Below are positions 15,474 through 24,983 of a stretch of DNA of 64,000 bases, one piece after another. Each line of letters begins with the position of its first letter. The first letter of the stretch is position 1. Made by a program: the position numbers and the translations under genes. Below the pieces are notes generated by a model. The model saw only the letters and a list, made by a program, of their open reading frames with translations. It was not told the DNA's origin and did not search any database. Source of the DNA: Paraburkholderia lacunae (GTDB lineage Bacteria > Pseudomonadota > Gammaproteobacteria > Burkholderiales > Burkholderiaceae); the NCBI RefSeq assembly GCF_003353175.1, contig NZ_QHKS01000026.1, forward strand, positions 53,480-117,479. The letters run 5' to 3'.

Positions 15474-16871
15474 CTAGGCGATCAAGCTCGCTTCTTCGAC
15501 CCGCCCACGCCCCGCAGCCTTTGCCAGATAGAGCGCGTGATCGGCAGCCTTGGTCAGATCCGTCATCTCGGCGCCTGTTTCGATGACCAGGCTGGCGACG
15601 CCGACACTGATCGTGACGTTGGCCATGTGCGGCGCACCGCCATTTGGAATCGCAAGTGCGGCTACCGCGTCGCACATTCGCTGGGCAACGTGAGCGGCCG
15701 ACGCTGCATCGGTTTCCGGCAGCAGAACCACAAACTCTTCGCCGCCATAGCGTGCAACCAGATCGTTTGCGCGCCGCACTGTCCGCGTGAGGCATTCGGC
15801 AACGAGCACGAGGCACCGGTCGCCTTCGACATGGCCGTGGTGATCGTTGAAACGTTTGAAGAAGTCGATGTCGATCATCAGCAATGACAGCGGCGACCGG
15901 TCGTGGACGGCGCGTTGCCAGTGCGCTGTCAGCGCGGCGTCGAAGGCGCGACGATTGGCGACGCCCGTCAGCGGATCTGTCGTGGCAAGCCGTTTCAACT
16001 CGTCAAGTGCTGCAGCGAGTCGCGAATGAAGCAAGGTATTTTCGATCAGCAGCAGAAGAAGGACGAAGCTGGCTGCGCACATGCCGTAGATTCGCCCGAC
16101 ATAGAACCCGAGGTCGTAGCGCCCCCCGTTGAACACGGCACTCAGCGCGACGTCGCAAATCCAGACGCACAGCACGACCATGAGCCACCAGTCGATCGCC
16201 GAACGCCGTCTTTGCCGGCACAGCACCGCGAGAGCGAGGAGACAGAATCCCCAGGTCGATCCCGCCACCCATCGCATCGCCGGCGTGTAGTGGTTGTTCC
16301 GTATGATTTCAGGCAGCAGGCGTTCTCCTGCTGTGGCGAGGGCAACCATCCCCGCCGCGAGGCAAAGGAGAGCGCCGACAATGAACATCAACCTGCCTGC
16401 TCCGCCGGTGCGGCCGGTGATCCTTGCCGGTTTCCTGTCGTTGAGCAGCGCATAGGCAATGACGAAGCACGGAAACCCGGCGTGCCAGAACATGTATATC
16501 CACGCCGTGCTTTGCGGTCCCGCATTCAGGAGTCCGGTCGGCGAGAACAACCCCGGAAAGCTCAACATGTGGAGAAGGGCGATCGTCGACGTGTACAGAT
16601 AGCCGCTTGCCAATGCGCCGAGTGCCCGCGAACGCGCGATCACACTCTGGCCGAACAGAAGGACTGAAGTGATCAGATCGCTAAGGACGAGCGCCGACTC
16701 ATATGCCGGAATAAAGGCGGGCACTTGACGCAGCGGGATCTTCGCGAACGGCGCGGCAATGAGAAAGACCAGCATCGACAGGAGCGCAACGGCTCCGGGA
16801 AGCAGGCGGGCGTACCGGTTGAAAAAATCCGAGCGCGGCGAATCGGCCTGCTCATCGATGAGTTCAGACAT
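15474..16871 (-). CDS. MASE4-GGDEF diguanylate cyclase
   Basis: 465 residues from ATG 16871; a TTG one codon earlier is the only alternative. About residues 25-280 are an integral-membrane MASE4 sensor with some eight helices. About 300-460 are the cyclase: DPLTGVANRRAFDAAL, IDFFKRFNDHHGH and YGGEEFVVLLPETD, with the active-site signature GGEEF intact at about residue 374. It should make cyclic di-GMP from GTP. No RxxD inhibitory site is obvious immediately upstream of GGEEF. It is transcribed opposite to the lactonase gene, ending about 135 bases from it. The signal perceived by the membrane domain is unknown. Confidence 0.92.
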   Translation of the reverse strand: MSELIDEQADSPRSDFFNRYARLLPGAVALLSMLVFLIAAPFAKIPLRQVPAFIPAYESALVLSDLITSVLLFGQSVIARSRALGALASGYLYTSTIALLHMLSFPGLFSPTGLLNAGPQSTAWIYMFWHAGFPCFVIAYALLNDRKPARITGRTGGAGRLMFIVGALLCLAAGMVALATAGERLLPEIIRNNHYTPAMRWVAGSTWGFCLLALAVLCRQRRRSAIDWWLMVVLCVWICDVALSAVFNGGRYDLGFYVGRIYGMCAASFVLLLLLIENTLLHSRLAAALDELKRLATTDPLTGVANRRAFDAALTAHWQRAVHDRSPLSLLMIDIDFFKRFNDHHGHVEGDRCLVLVAECLTRTVRRANDLVARYGGEEFVVLLPETDAASAAHVAQRMCDAVAALAIPNGGAPHMANVTISVGVASLVIETGAEMTDLTKAADHALYLAKAAGRGRVEEASLIA

Positions 16872-17162
16872 CAAGCTTGGTTCCGACGTCGTTGTTAAAC
16901 AGGTTCGGCCGTGTCATGAGTGGATCAACCGCTCAGGTTGTGCCTTGCCGCCTCAGGCCTTCGCCTGAGCCGCGCAAGACGCTGACTATGAGCGGTCTAA
17001 AGCACCGGTGCAAGCGTCGAACTGTAGGGGCTTGATGAAAATGGGTTGAGGAAATCCTGACTGCGATTCGTCATGGTCCGTGTGCCGATCGTACTGGATT
17101 TCGAGTCAGTACTGAGTGGCGGGTCGAGCGCGGGGTCGTCGTCAGCGATGAAACGTTAAAAC

Positions 17163-20100
17163 TCAGCAACTCGACCATGCCTCGGGAAGACTTACCTTGA
17201 TCGCGGTGCCGGTTCCGGGCGAACTGACAATGTCGATCTTACCGCCCAGCATCAGAACGCGCTCCTCCATCCCAGCCAGTCCGAACGATTTTTTTCTGGT
17301 CGCCAGAGCATCGAATCCTTGACCGTCGTCGCGGACTTCCAGCAGACAGGCATCGGGCGTTCGTTCCAGCGTGATGATCACCTGCCTGGCCGCGGCGTGA
17401 CGGGCGACATTGGTCAGCGCCTCCTGGACGAGGCGAAACAGCACGACAGCGCGGTCCTCGCTCACCACGATATTCTCGTCCGGCAAGCGGAGACGACACA
17501 TCGTGCGGCCATTGCGGTTGAATTCGGCGGCGAGCCACTCGAGCGCTGCCGCAATGCCCGTGTCTAACGCCGCAGGGCGTAGCGAAGCGATGACGCCCCT
17601 TACAACCTGCATGGTTTCGTCCACCAGCGCAATCAGTGCCTGAGTCTGTTCGAGCAGTTCCGGGCGTTCGTGGCCAAACTGCATGCGTAGTGCCGACGCC
17701 CTCATGCGAAGCGCGGTGAGGTGTTGTCCGAGTTCGTCGTGCATTTCCCGTGCAATGTGTTTGCGCTCTTCCTCGCGAGCCGTCTCGCGACGGGAGGTGA
17801 GTTCCCGCAGCATCTCGTAGGACTCGCGCAAGCGGTGCTCCGCTTCCTTGCGCTCGGTCAGATCGACCACGAAAGCGACGCCTTCCTTCCCGCCGGTTTC
17901 GAATGCGGCCCTGCCGACCATGACGGGCACACGGCTGCCGTCCTTCCTGATGTACTCCTTCTCGTCGGGCGGCGTAAAGCCGGTCCGCGCGGCCTGGGCC
18001 ACGGCTTGTTCGGTGCTTTCGCGCCATTCCGGCGGCGTCAGATCCTTCCAGCGCAGGCGACCTGAAACAAGATTCTCGCGCTCGTATCCCACCATGCGAA
18101 GAAAGGCGTCATTGGCCTCGAGAATGTCACCATCGGCATTCCACACGGTGATCCCGATGATGTTGGCATCGACGAGGCGCCGGATCTTCGCTTCGCGTTC
18201 CGCCAGATCGCGGTACAAACGGGTGTTGGCGAGCGAGGTCGCCGCCTGGGAGGCGAGCAGCCGGAGCACCGCAATCCGGGCTGGCGCGAATGCGCGGGTG
18301 ATCAGATTGTTTTCGAGGTAGAGGGCGCCGATGAGCTTGGCCTGATTCATCAAGGGCAAGCAGAGAATGGAACGGGTCCGATGCTGACGGATGTAAGGAT
18401 CCGTGGCAAACGTGGGCTCGCCCGCGGCGTCGTCGAGAATAACGCTCTCCCTCGTGCGCAGGACATGGTAGAGCACCGACTCGGGCAGCACCGCCGCGCT
18501 CGCCGCTACATCGCGCAACTGCACGCGCGGCGTGTCGCCGCCCGTCGTGGCTTCCGCTGCGATCCGTTGTTCGCCGCCGTCCGGAAGAATCAACAAACCT
18601 CGTTCGGCGCCGGCCTGTTCTATCGCCGTGCGCATGACCATATCGATCAGCTTGTCCAGCACGATCTCACCCGAGACGGCCTGCGACACCTTTATCACGG
18701 TAGCGAGGTCGAGGTGCTCGACTGGGGCCCCGATCGTACTGGTCGGCCCGGGCACGCGCTCCTCCTCCCTCAGATGCGGATACATCTCGTCGAGTTGCCG
18801 CACCTTGCCGTCGGCGCCCCAATGTCGGTAGCCTTGTCGGGCGTCCTGCAAATAGACACGGGCAATCTTCTCAAAACCGCGTGCCGCGTAGAAGCGGGAC
18901 GCGAGTTCGTTGGCAAGCGCTTCGTTGTGCACAAAGCCGTTTGCGCGCGCCGACCGGATGGCCTCTTCGTAGAGACGCATCGCGTCACTGTCGCGGCTCG
19001 CGAGACGAGCCATCTCGGCACCGACCAACGCCGCGCGGTTCGCGAAATTCTCCGGACCGTTCGTCGCCCAGACCTGCAGCTGCCGGTGATGCGCAGCCAC
19101 AGCGTCCAGATGCTGCTGTCGCTCCCCGGCTGGTGCGCGGTCGCAATGGGCGGCACCGGCCAGCGCGCCGTAGAAGTGATATTCGCATTCCTCAAGATGT
19201 CCCGATGAGCTCCATAGCAGAGGCTGTGCCGTCGCTGCAGCGTCCATGGCCGCTGCATAGTCGCCAGCGATATAGCGCCCCTGTAATTTCCGGATCCAGT
19301 ACCAGCACGCGGCGGTCGACAGGGCCGGGTTGCTGGACAAATGGTGCTCGATACGAAGCTCGTTGAACTCGCCGGCGTCAAAGCAGCCGAATTTCAGTGT
19401 CATGCCGCGGAGCATCCGGATCAGCGCGAGTTGCGTGGTGATGTTATCAATGACCAGGCCGAATCGTGCCTTCCCGGAAAACGCCAGGCCCTGTTCGGCT
19501 TCGCGTTCCACCTCGCTCAACGGCTCGCCGGCAAAGAGCAGGTTCGAACCGATGTGGCAGCATGTATAGGCGGCAGACGGGAGGTCTCCGCTGCGGTTCG
19601 CCGCTTCGAACGCGCGGTCCAGCAGCGCGCGGCTAAAGCGCACGTGTTTCATCCAGCGCACGACGTAAAGCGCGAAGCAAAGATACGTCACCGCCTCGAA
19701 GCGTTTGAGCCCGCGTTGTTCGACCAGTTCGTAGCCGAGCTGGCCGAACCGGAATCCGGCCTGATAGTCGCCAAAGCGCGGTCCGGCGATCCTGGCAAAC
19801 ATGACGTAGGCGAAACATGAAGCATCGCAGTTGCCTCGCTGGAGGCTGAGACTGACCGCTTTGCATATCGTCAGGGAAGCCAGATTGGCATCGGCAAACC
19901 ATGCCGGCCTCAAGAGCTTGCCCAGAACATCGGCGGTCGCGAGGGACGCCGGGTCCTCCATCAGCGGCAAATCGATGAGCTCCTCAATGGTCCGGCCCGC
20001 AAGCTGTGACTGGATGCGCTCGTATTCCCGCTGCACGTCCTCGTCGCTCGGATGGGCCGACCATTCAATACCGACGCGCCGGAGGTGGTCGAGACAAACA

Positions 20101-22604
20101 GCGACCGCGTGGCCGCTCTGGTCGAGGGTCAGGTAGATATCCATTTGCAGGCATGCGACGAGCGCTTGTTCGACCGTTGTCGCCGCGCGGGACGACAACG
20201 TTGCCAAGCGCTCTTCCGTGACCGATAACCGGCCGGTCAAAAATTCGCATTCGGCCCGATTCAGCTCCAGCGAGAAGATCAGTTCATGCTTGCGCTCCCA
20301 GCAATCGTCCTTCAGGAGTTCAGCACCGGCGATCAGATAGGTGAGGGCGGACGCATAGGCTGTCGACGCTTTGGCGCGCCGGGCGGCGAGCAGATTAAAC
20401 TCGGCCAGCTGCTCCTGCTCCTCTTGTGAGGTCACCAGCCCCGCACCGCGGTTGAGTTGATTGACGATCTCGAATATCGCCTCCTCGCGTTTCCCGGGGC
20501 GTGTCTGCGCCGCGAGCAGCCGCCCGATACGCAGATGAGCCTCGGCGCGCGAGGTTTCCGGGATCAGTGAATAGGCGGCCTCCTGCACCCGGTCGTGCAC
20601 AAATTGATAGGAGCCGTCGAGCTGCTCGACCAGTTCCTGGTGGACTGCAGGCTTCAGCAACGCCCGGACCTGCCGCTTCGAGTGCCCCAAGACATTCGAC
20701 AGCATCGCAAGCGCGGCCGTGTTGCCGAGGCAGGCGAGCTGTTGCAACGCCTGCCGCGTTTCGATGGGCAGGCGGACCAGCTTCGCGACCATCAGGTCCG
20801 CCACGTTGTCGGTGTAACGCTTGCCATGAATGTGGGGCAGATCCCAGGACCAGCAGGCCGTCTCATGATCGAAGGTGAGTAGATCCTCGTCGACGAGCGC
20901 GTGCAGAAACTGAATGACGAAGAACGGATTGCCCGCGGTCTTCTCATGCACGAGCTGCGCGAGCGGCGCGGCGCGTTCCGGCTCGCCGCGCAGCGTCTCC
21001 CCAATCAATTGCTCCACGTGCTCGCAGGCGAGAGGCGCCAGGGCGATTTCATCGAGCCGGGCGCCCGCGTTCCTGACGGCCTGAAGCTTGCGCATCAGCG
21101 GATGGGCGGCATCGACCTCGTTGTCACGATAGGCGCCGATTAGCATCAGGTGCTGCAGATCGGCGCGGGTAAGGAGGTCCTCCAGCAGATCTAGCGTCGC
21201 GGCGTCGAGCCATTGCAGATCGTCCAGAAACAGCGCCAGCGGATGTTCCGGTCGGGCAAAGACACCCATGAAGCGCCGGAAGACGAGCTGGAAACGGCGT
21301 TGTGCCTGATGCGGCTCGAGTTCCTGGACCGGCGGCTGATCGCCAATGATGAGCTTCAGTTCGGGGATCAGATCGGTCATGAGCCGCGCATTCGGCGCCA
21401 GTGCCTCCATCAATGCGTCGCGCCAGCTCGCCAGCTCCGTGTCGCGCTTGCCGAGAAGCGGCCGCACCAGGCCTTGAAAGGCCTGCACCAGCGTCGCATA
21501 GGGTATGTCGCGTTTGTACTGATCGAACTTGCCCGAGGCGAAGAGTCCCCTCGGCGGCACCAGCACCTTGTGCAGTTCATTGACGACCGCGGATTTGCCG
21601 ATGCCGGAATAGCCGGAAACCAGCACCAGTTCCGGCCTGCCGCTCCTGACGACGCGCTCGAATGCAGCGACCAGAGCCTCGACCTCGCGCTCCCGTCCGT
21701 AGAGCTTCTCGGGGATAAGCAGCCGGTCGGGCATGTCGTGTTCACCGAGCAGGAAGGCATCGATGCGGCGCTGACGCTGCCATTCGGCCAGGCACTGCCG
21801 CAGATCCCGCTCGACGCCGGCCGCGGTCTGATAGCGCTCCTCGGGTGTCTTGGCGAGCAGCTTCATGACGAGTCCCGAGAGGACAGGCGGGACCGTTTCG
21901 ACCCGCGCGCTGGGCGGCGTCGGCTTGCGGGCGACATGACAGTGCACCCATTCCATGGGGGCGGCGGCCGTGAACGGCAGCGCACCGGTGAGCATCTGAT
22001 AGAGCGCGACGCCGAATGCATAGAGGTCGCTGCGCGAATCGATCGAACGGTTCATCCGCCCGGTCTGCTCGGGCGCCATGTAGGCGAGCGTGCCGGCGAT
22101 TGTTTCGGGCGGCACGGGCGGCTGCCGTTCGCGCGGCAGCCGCGAGGCGATGCCGAACCCGGTGAGCCGCACCTGGCCGTCCGCGCAGTTCACCAGAATA
22201 TGAGCGGGCTTGAGGTCCTTATGGACGAGGCCGGAGTGGTGGAGCTGGCCCAGCGCCGCGGCGATGCTCACGGCGAGGTACAACACGCTTTGCACCTCCA
22301 TGGGTGCGCCGATCAGCCGTTCGAGCGGCTCGCCGCCCGGATCCTCGAGCACCAGCACGGTCCGGCCGTCTGCGTGCACCAGCTCCATCGGCCGCACCGC
22401 CCATGCGCTGTCGAGCTGGTCCTTCAATGCGAATTCGTGAGCGAGGCGAGCGAGGCTGGTGGGTGACGGATGTTCGGCGCCGGCCCGCGCAAGCAGCACG
22501 CTGTCGTTGCCGCCCGGGGGCCGCGCTCGACAGAAGACGCGCTCGCCGTCTTCCCACAGGATCTGGAGGCTGCCAGCTGCGTCGGAACCGTGTGTAGCGT
22601 TCAT
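17163..22604 (-). CDS. Giant serine/threonine-kinase-like, AAA-ATPase, GAF, PAS histidine kinase
   Basis: 1813 residues. About 20-280 is a eukaryotic-type kinase fold with HKDLKPAHILVN and APE-region MAPEQTGRMN, but the metal-binding DFG is GFG (LTGFGIAS), so it may be a pseudokinase. About 300-560 is an AAA/NACHT-like ATPase with Walker A SGYSGIGKS at about residue 331 and Walker B LALFLDDLQWLD. About 600-1270 is helical, TPR-like. GAF (about 1290-1440) and PAS (about 1460-1580) follow, then the phosphoacceptor helix EMHDELGQHLTAL with His near residue 1618, and a C-terminal HATPase with TNVARHAAARQ and DDGQGFD. This is the known trifunctional bacterial kinase architecture. No transmembrane helix is seen. 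No response regulator is adjacent. Signal and target are unknown. Confidence 0.92.
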   Translation of the reverse strand: MNATHGSDAAGSLQILWEDGERVFCRARPPGGNDSVLLARAGAEHPSPTSLARLAHEFALKDQLDSAWAVRPMELVHADGRTVLVLEDPGGEPLERLIGAPMEVQSVLYLAVSIAAALGQLHHSGLVHKDLKPAHILVNCADGQVRLTGFGIASRLPRERQPPVPPETIAGTLAYMAPEQTGRMNRSIDSRSDLYAFGVALYQMLTGALPFTAAAPMEWVHCHVARKPTPPSARVETVPPVLSGLVMKLLAKTPEERYQTAAGVERDLRQCLAEWQRQRRIDAFLLGEHDMPDRLLIPEKLYGREREVEALVAAFERVVRSGRPELVLVSGYSGIGKSAVVNELHKVLVPPRGLFASGKFDQYKRDIPYATLVQAFQGLVRPLLGKRDTELASWRDALMEALAPNARLMTDLIPELKLIIGDQPPVQELEPHQAQRRFQLVFRRFMGVFARPEHPLALFLDDLQWLDAATLDLLEDLLTRADLQHLMLIGAYRDNEVDAAHPLMRKLQAVRNAGARLDEIALAPLACEHVEQLIGETLRGEPERAAPLAQLVHEKTAGNPFFVIQFLHALVDEDLLTFDHETACWSWDLPHIHGKRYTDNVADLMVAKLVRLPIETRQALQQLACLGNTAALAMLSNVLGHSKRQVRALLKPAVHQELVEQLDGSYQFVHDRVQEAAYSLIPETSRAEAHLRIGRLLAAQTRPGKREEAIFEIVNQLNRGAGLVTSQEEQEQLAEFNLLAARRAKASTAYASALTYLIAGAELLKDDCWERKHELIFSLELNRAECEFLTGRLSVTEERLATLSSRAATTVEQALVACLQMDIYLTLDQSGHAVAVCLDHLRRVGIEWSAHPSDEDVQREYERIQSQLAGRTIEELIDLPLMEDPASLATADVLGKLLRPAWFADANLASLTICKAVSLSLQRGNCDASCFAYVMFARIAGPRFGDYQAGFRFGQLGYELVEQRGLKRFEAVTYLCFALYVVRWMKHVRFSRALLDRAFEAANRSGDLPSAAYTCCHIGSNLLFAGEPLSEVEREAEQGLAFSGKARFGLVIDNITTQLALIRMLRGMTLKFGCFDAGEFNELRIEHHLSSNPALSTAACWYWIRKLQGRYIAGDYAAAMDAAATAQPLLWSSSGHLEECEYHFYGALAGAAHCDRAPAGERQQHLDAVAAHHRQLQVWATNGPENFANRAALVGAEMARLASRDSDAMRLYEEAIRSARANGFVHNEALANELASRFYAARGFEKIARVYLQDARQGYRHWGADGKVRQLDEMYPHLREEERVPGPTSTIGAPVEHLDLATVIKVSQAVSGEIVLDKLIDMVMRTAIEQAGAERGLLILPDGGEQRIAAEATTGGDTPRVQLRDVAASAAVLPESVLYHVLRTRESVILDDAAGEPTFATDPYIRQHRTRSILCLPLMNQAKLIGALYLENNLITRAFAPARIAVLRLLASQAATSLANTRLYRDLAEREAKIRRLVDANIIGITVWNADGDILEANDAFLRMVGYERENLVSGRLRWKDLTPPEWRESTEQAVAQAARTGFTPPDEKEYIRKDGSRVPVMVGRAAFETGGKEGVAFVVDLTERKEAEHRLRESYEMLRELTSRRETAREEERKHIAREMHDELGQHLTALRMRASALRMQFGHERPELLEQTQALIALVDETMQVVRGVIASLRPAALDTGIAAALEWLAAEFNRNGRTMCRLRLPDENIVVSEDRAVVLFRLVQEALTNVARHAAARQVIITLERTPDACLLEVRDDGQGFDALATRKKSFGLAGMEERVLMLGGKIDIVSSPGTGTAIKVSLPEAWSSC

Positions 22605-22889
22605 CTACCGTACTTCGTCATCAGGCTTCTGCCTGTCATTGGTTAAGAGGGGCGCCCCCATTCATCAGCCTCGACTGCGCCGGGTATCCATGAAGCGCCA
22701 GTTACAAGGCGGCATCTGCGCAGTCAGCAACGCGTACAGCAGCGGGCATCGTTGTCACGATACACCTCGACGACCGCGACGAAATAATGACCTCGCCGGA
22801 GCGCCCGAGGTGAGCACCTACCTGCCCACGCTAGTCGGACGGTGCCCTTCGCTTCGTGCTGCACCGGCAACACTGTACCGGCGAACAGG
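22605..22889. other. Intergenic stretch, nothing recognised
   Basis: No gene, repeat or terminator is convincing. It holds the upstream region of the giant kinase gene and leads into the acyl-CoA ligase remnant. Confidence 0.4.
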
Positions 22890-23246
22890 ATCCGCGCAAA
22901 AAAGTATGACGAAAGGCGGGGGATCGCGGACGGGCAACGGGCGGAGATCGCCTACACGATCAACCACGCCGGCGCAGAGGTGCTGTTCGTCCACACCGAT
23001 TTCTTGTCGGTGGTTGAAGCGATCAAGGATCAGCTCGAAACGGTCCGCACCTTCGTGTGGATCGACGAGCCGGGCAGTGAAGCGTGCGCGCACACCATTG
23101 CGTTCACCACGGAATACGAGGCGATGCTCGCAGCGAGCGCGACCAGCTACGATTTCCCCGACTTCGACGAGAACACCCGGGCCACGACGTTCTACACGAC
23201 GGGAACCACCGGCCTGCCCAAGGGCGCCGGCATCGCTCTGCCTTAG
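22890..23246 (+). pseudogene. Fragment of an AMP-forming acyl-CoA ligase
   Basis: In one frame the translation gives AEIAYTINHAGAEVLFVHTDF, then AIKDQLETVRTFVWIDEPG, and finally TTFYTTGTTGLPKGAGIA, the P-loop-like signature (TTGTTGLPKG) of adenylate-forming enzymes. Only about 115 residues around this motif remain, compared with the usual 500-550. The N-terminal part is missing, and a stop follows immediately after the motif. No start or ribosome-binding site exists. It is a relic of a fatty-acid-type CoA ligase, probably deleted at both ends when this region was rearranged. Confidence 0.8.
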
Positions 23247-23375
23247 AGCCTTGTCAATGGTGCCGAGACCATTGCGGTTTGCCGTCCGCGTTGTCTTCAT
23301 GGTTCAGATTCGCAACTGAAATCCGGCGCGGCAGCGAAAATTCGGTAATCTGGCCATCCTCATCACCCTACGCCA

Positions 23376-23387
23376 GTGAGATCTCAC
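23376..23387. promoter_or_regulatory. Perfect 12-bp palindrome over the LysR translation start
   Basis: GTGAGATCTCAC ends one base before the ATG of the LysR gene and covers the place where the ribosome-binding site must lie (GTGAG). Its position suits autoregulation by its own product, by binding DNA or by sequestering the RNA site; this is inference. Confidence 0.45.
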
Positions 23388-23388
23388 C

Positions 23389-24297
23389 ATGGACTATGTC
23401 GAAAGCTTGCGGGTTTTTCGGTCGGTGGTCGAATTGAAGAGCTTCTCGCGAGCAGCGGATATTCACGGGCTGACGCGGCCGGCGGTATCGCGGGCGATCG
23501 CGGGCCTGGAAGAGCGGGTGGGGTGCAGGCTGTTGCACCGGACAACGCGACAGGTGTCGCTCACGGAAGCAGCGGAGCGATTCTACGAAGGCTGCGTACG
23601 CATCCTGGACGACCTGGAATCGCTCGAGGCGGACGTCGGCAATCAGACGCGAGCGGCGGGCGGCGTTTTGCGCCTCGTCGCCCACACGACAGCGACGCTC
23701 AACCGGCTGGTTCCATTGATTGCCGGGTTCAAGCGGGCGCATCCGAAAGTCACCCTGGATGTGACGCTGACTGAGCGCTCCGTAGACCTGGTTGCGGATG
23801 GATACGACCTCGGCATCGTCGTTCCTTACATGCTGACGAGTGAGACAGCGGTGGTGCGTCTGCTCGAGCGTATGCCCGTCGTCATCGTCGCGACGCCGCA
23901 GTATCTGCAGGCGTCGTCAACGCCGAAGCATCCGTCGGAACTGGCCACTCATCTTTTTGTGGCGATGTCGCCGTCGATTCGGCGACCCAGCATCGGTTTC
24001 CGGATCGGGAAGGAAGAACTGACGGTTCCGTTTCGCTTCGATGTTTCGTCGAACAGTCCCACCTTCAACCGGGAGATGGTGCTGCAGGGGTTCGGTATCG
24101 GTGTCGTCCCCGGACCGCTGGTCGAGGGCGAGTTGGCCTCCGGCAAGCTCGTGCGTCTGCTCGCCGACTTCGAGCTTGTCGACGACAGCATCGAGATTCG
24201 GCTCGCCTACAGTAACCGGACGCTGCTGCCGGCCAAGGTGCGCGCCTTCATCGACCATGCGGCCGATTTTTTTGGAGTGCCCGCGACGGCGCGCTAG
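23389..24297 (+). CDS. LysR-family transcriptional regulator
   Basis: 302 residues. The N-terminal winged helix (about 1-60) shows FRSVVELKSFSRAADIHGLT, the recognition helix RPAVSRAIAGLEERVG and LLHRTTRQVSLTEA. A linker helix and the two-lobed effector domain follow (about 90-295). It belongs to the group with short effector domains like those controlling dehydrogenases and efflux in Burkholderia. Downstream on the same strand come MarR and the tripartite pump, though 190 bases separate it from MarR, so a common role is possible but unproven. Upstream is a dead ligase fragment that may once have been its target. Confidence 0.92.
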   Translation: MDYVESLRVFRSVVELKSFSRAADIHGLTRPAVSRAIAGLEERVGCRLLHRTTRQVSLTEAAERFYEGCVRILDDLESLEADVGNQTRAAGGVLRLVAHTTATLNRLVPLIAGFKRAHPKVTLDVTLTERSVDLVADGYDLGIVVPYMLTSETAVVRLLERMPVVIVATPQYLQASSTPKHPSELATHLFVAMSPSIRRPSIGFRIGKEELTVPFRFDVSSNSPTFNREMVLQGFGIGVVPGPLVEGELASGKLVRLLADFELVDDSIEIRLAYSNRTLLPAKVRAFIDHAADFFGVPATAR

Positions 24298-24485
24298 ACC
24301 TGAAAAAAAGGGGCCCATCATGGTGCGCCACCGTAGAAGGCTGAGCGGCCTCGATGCGCCCGCGGCCAGCGCCTGTACCCAGGTTCGCAGGCCCCCGTCC
24401 GATGTCCGATTGATGCACATCGTGACAACAAACTGGTAATCCAGCCGGCATCGCTTCCCGGTGCTCGTCCCGCTAATCTGTGCGC

Positions 24486-24920
24486 ATGCACACTCAATTT
24501 CTCCAGAACGACGACTGTTTCGCTGTCCGCCAGGCCGCCCGTCGAATTTCGCAATTCTACGAGCGCTATCTGTCTGCAACGGGCGTCACGCCGTCGCAGT
24601 ACAGCATTCTCAGCGTGCTTGCCCGGAATCCCGGTCTCACGATGGCGCGATTGTCTGCCGTTCTGGTGGTTGAGCGTACGACGCTTCTGCGCACTCTCAA
24701 ACCGCTGCTCAAGTCGGACCTGGTGGCAGGCCGGTATCAGGAGAACGGGAAGCGCCGGCTGGTGTTCGACCTGACCGAATACGGCATGGGCAAGCTGGCG
24801 GAAGCATCCGTCAGCTGGCAGGCAGCCCAGGAGGCTTTCGAACTCAGGTTCGGTTCCGAACGGGCAGCGCAGCTTCGCGCCGAACTGTTTCGCATCAAGG
24901 CCGACATCGCAGCGACCTAG
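24486..24920 (+). CDS. MarR-family repressor of the adjoining efflux pump
   Basis: 144 residues from ATG 24486; a GTG two codons earlier is an alternative. Typical MarR order is seen: an N-terminal dimer helix (RQAARRISQFYERYL), the winged helix with SQYSILSVLARNPGLTMARLSAVLVVERTTLLRTLKPL and the wing GRYQENGKRRLVFDLTEYG, then C-terminal dimer helices. The gene precedes the membrane-fusion, inner-membrane and outer-membrane pump genes on the same strand by 63 bases, the standard emrRAB arrangement, so it most likely represses the pump until a phenolic or similar ligand binds. A Cys at residue 11 is present but not obviously redox-active. Confidence 0.9.
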   Translation: MHTQFLQNDDCFAVRQAARRISQFYERYLSATGVTPSQYSILSVLARNPGLTMARLSAVLVVERTTLLRTLKPLLKSDLVAGRYQENGKRRLVFDLTEYGMGKLAEASVSWQAAQEAFELRFGSERAAQLRAELFRIKADIAAT

Positions 24921-24960
24921 GCAGTGAACACGTTTCAGCAATTCAGTTTTTATCAATCAT

Positions 24961-24974
24961 AGTGCATATACACA
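24961..24974. promoter_or_regulatory. Candidate MarR operator before the pump genes
   Basis: AGTGCATATACACA is an imperfect inverted repeat (GTG-c-ATAT-a-CAC) in the 63 bases between the MarR stop and the membrane-fusion start, ten bases before the ATG. Position and symmetry suit MarR-type repression; direct evidence is lacking. Confidence 0.35.
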
Positions 24975-24983
24975 GGTGAACCG

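Noticed and set aside
16952..16969. CTCAGGC-CTTC-GCCTGAG hairpin as terminator of the giant kinase gene
   Set aside because: It lies about 200 bases past the stop and has no T-run on the minus strand; too weak to call.
17721..22466. Long plus-strand frames opposite the giant kinase (for example 21213-22466)
   Set aside because: Shadows of the 1813-residue coding sequence; no recognised motif.
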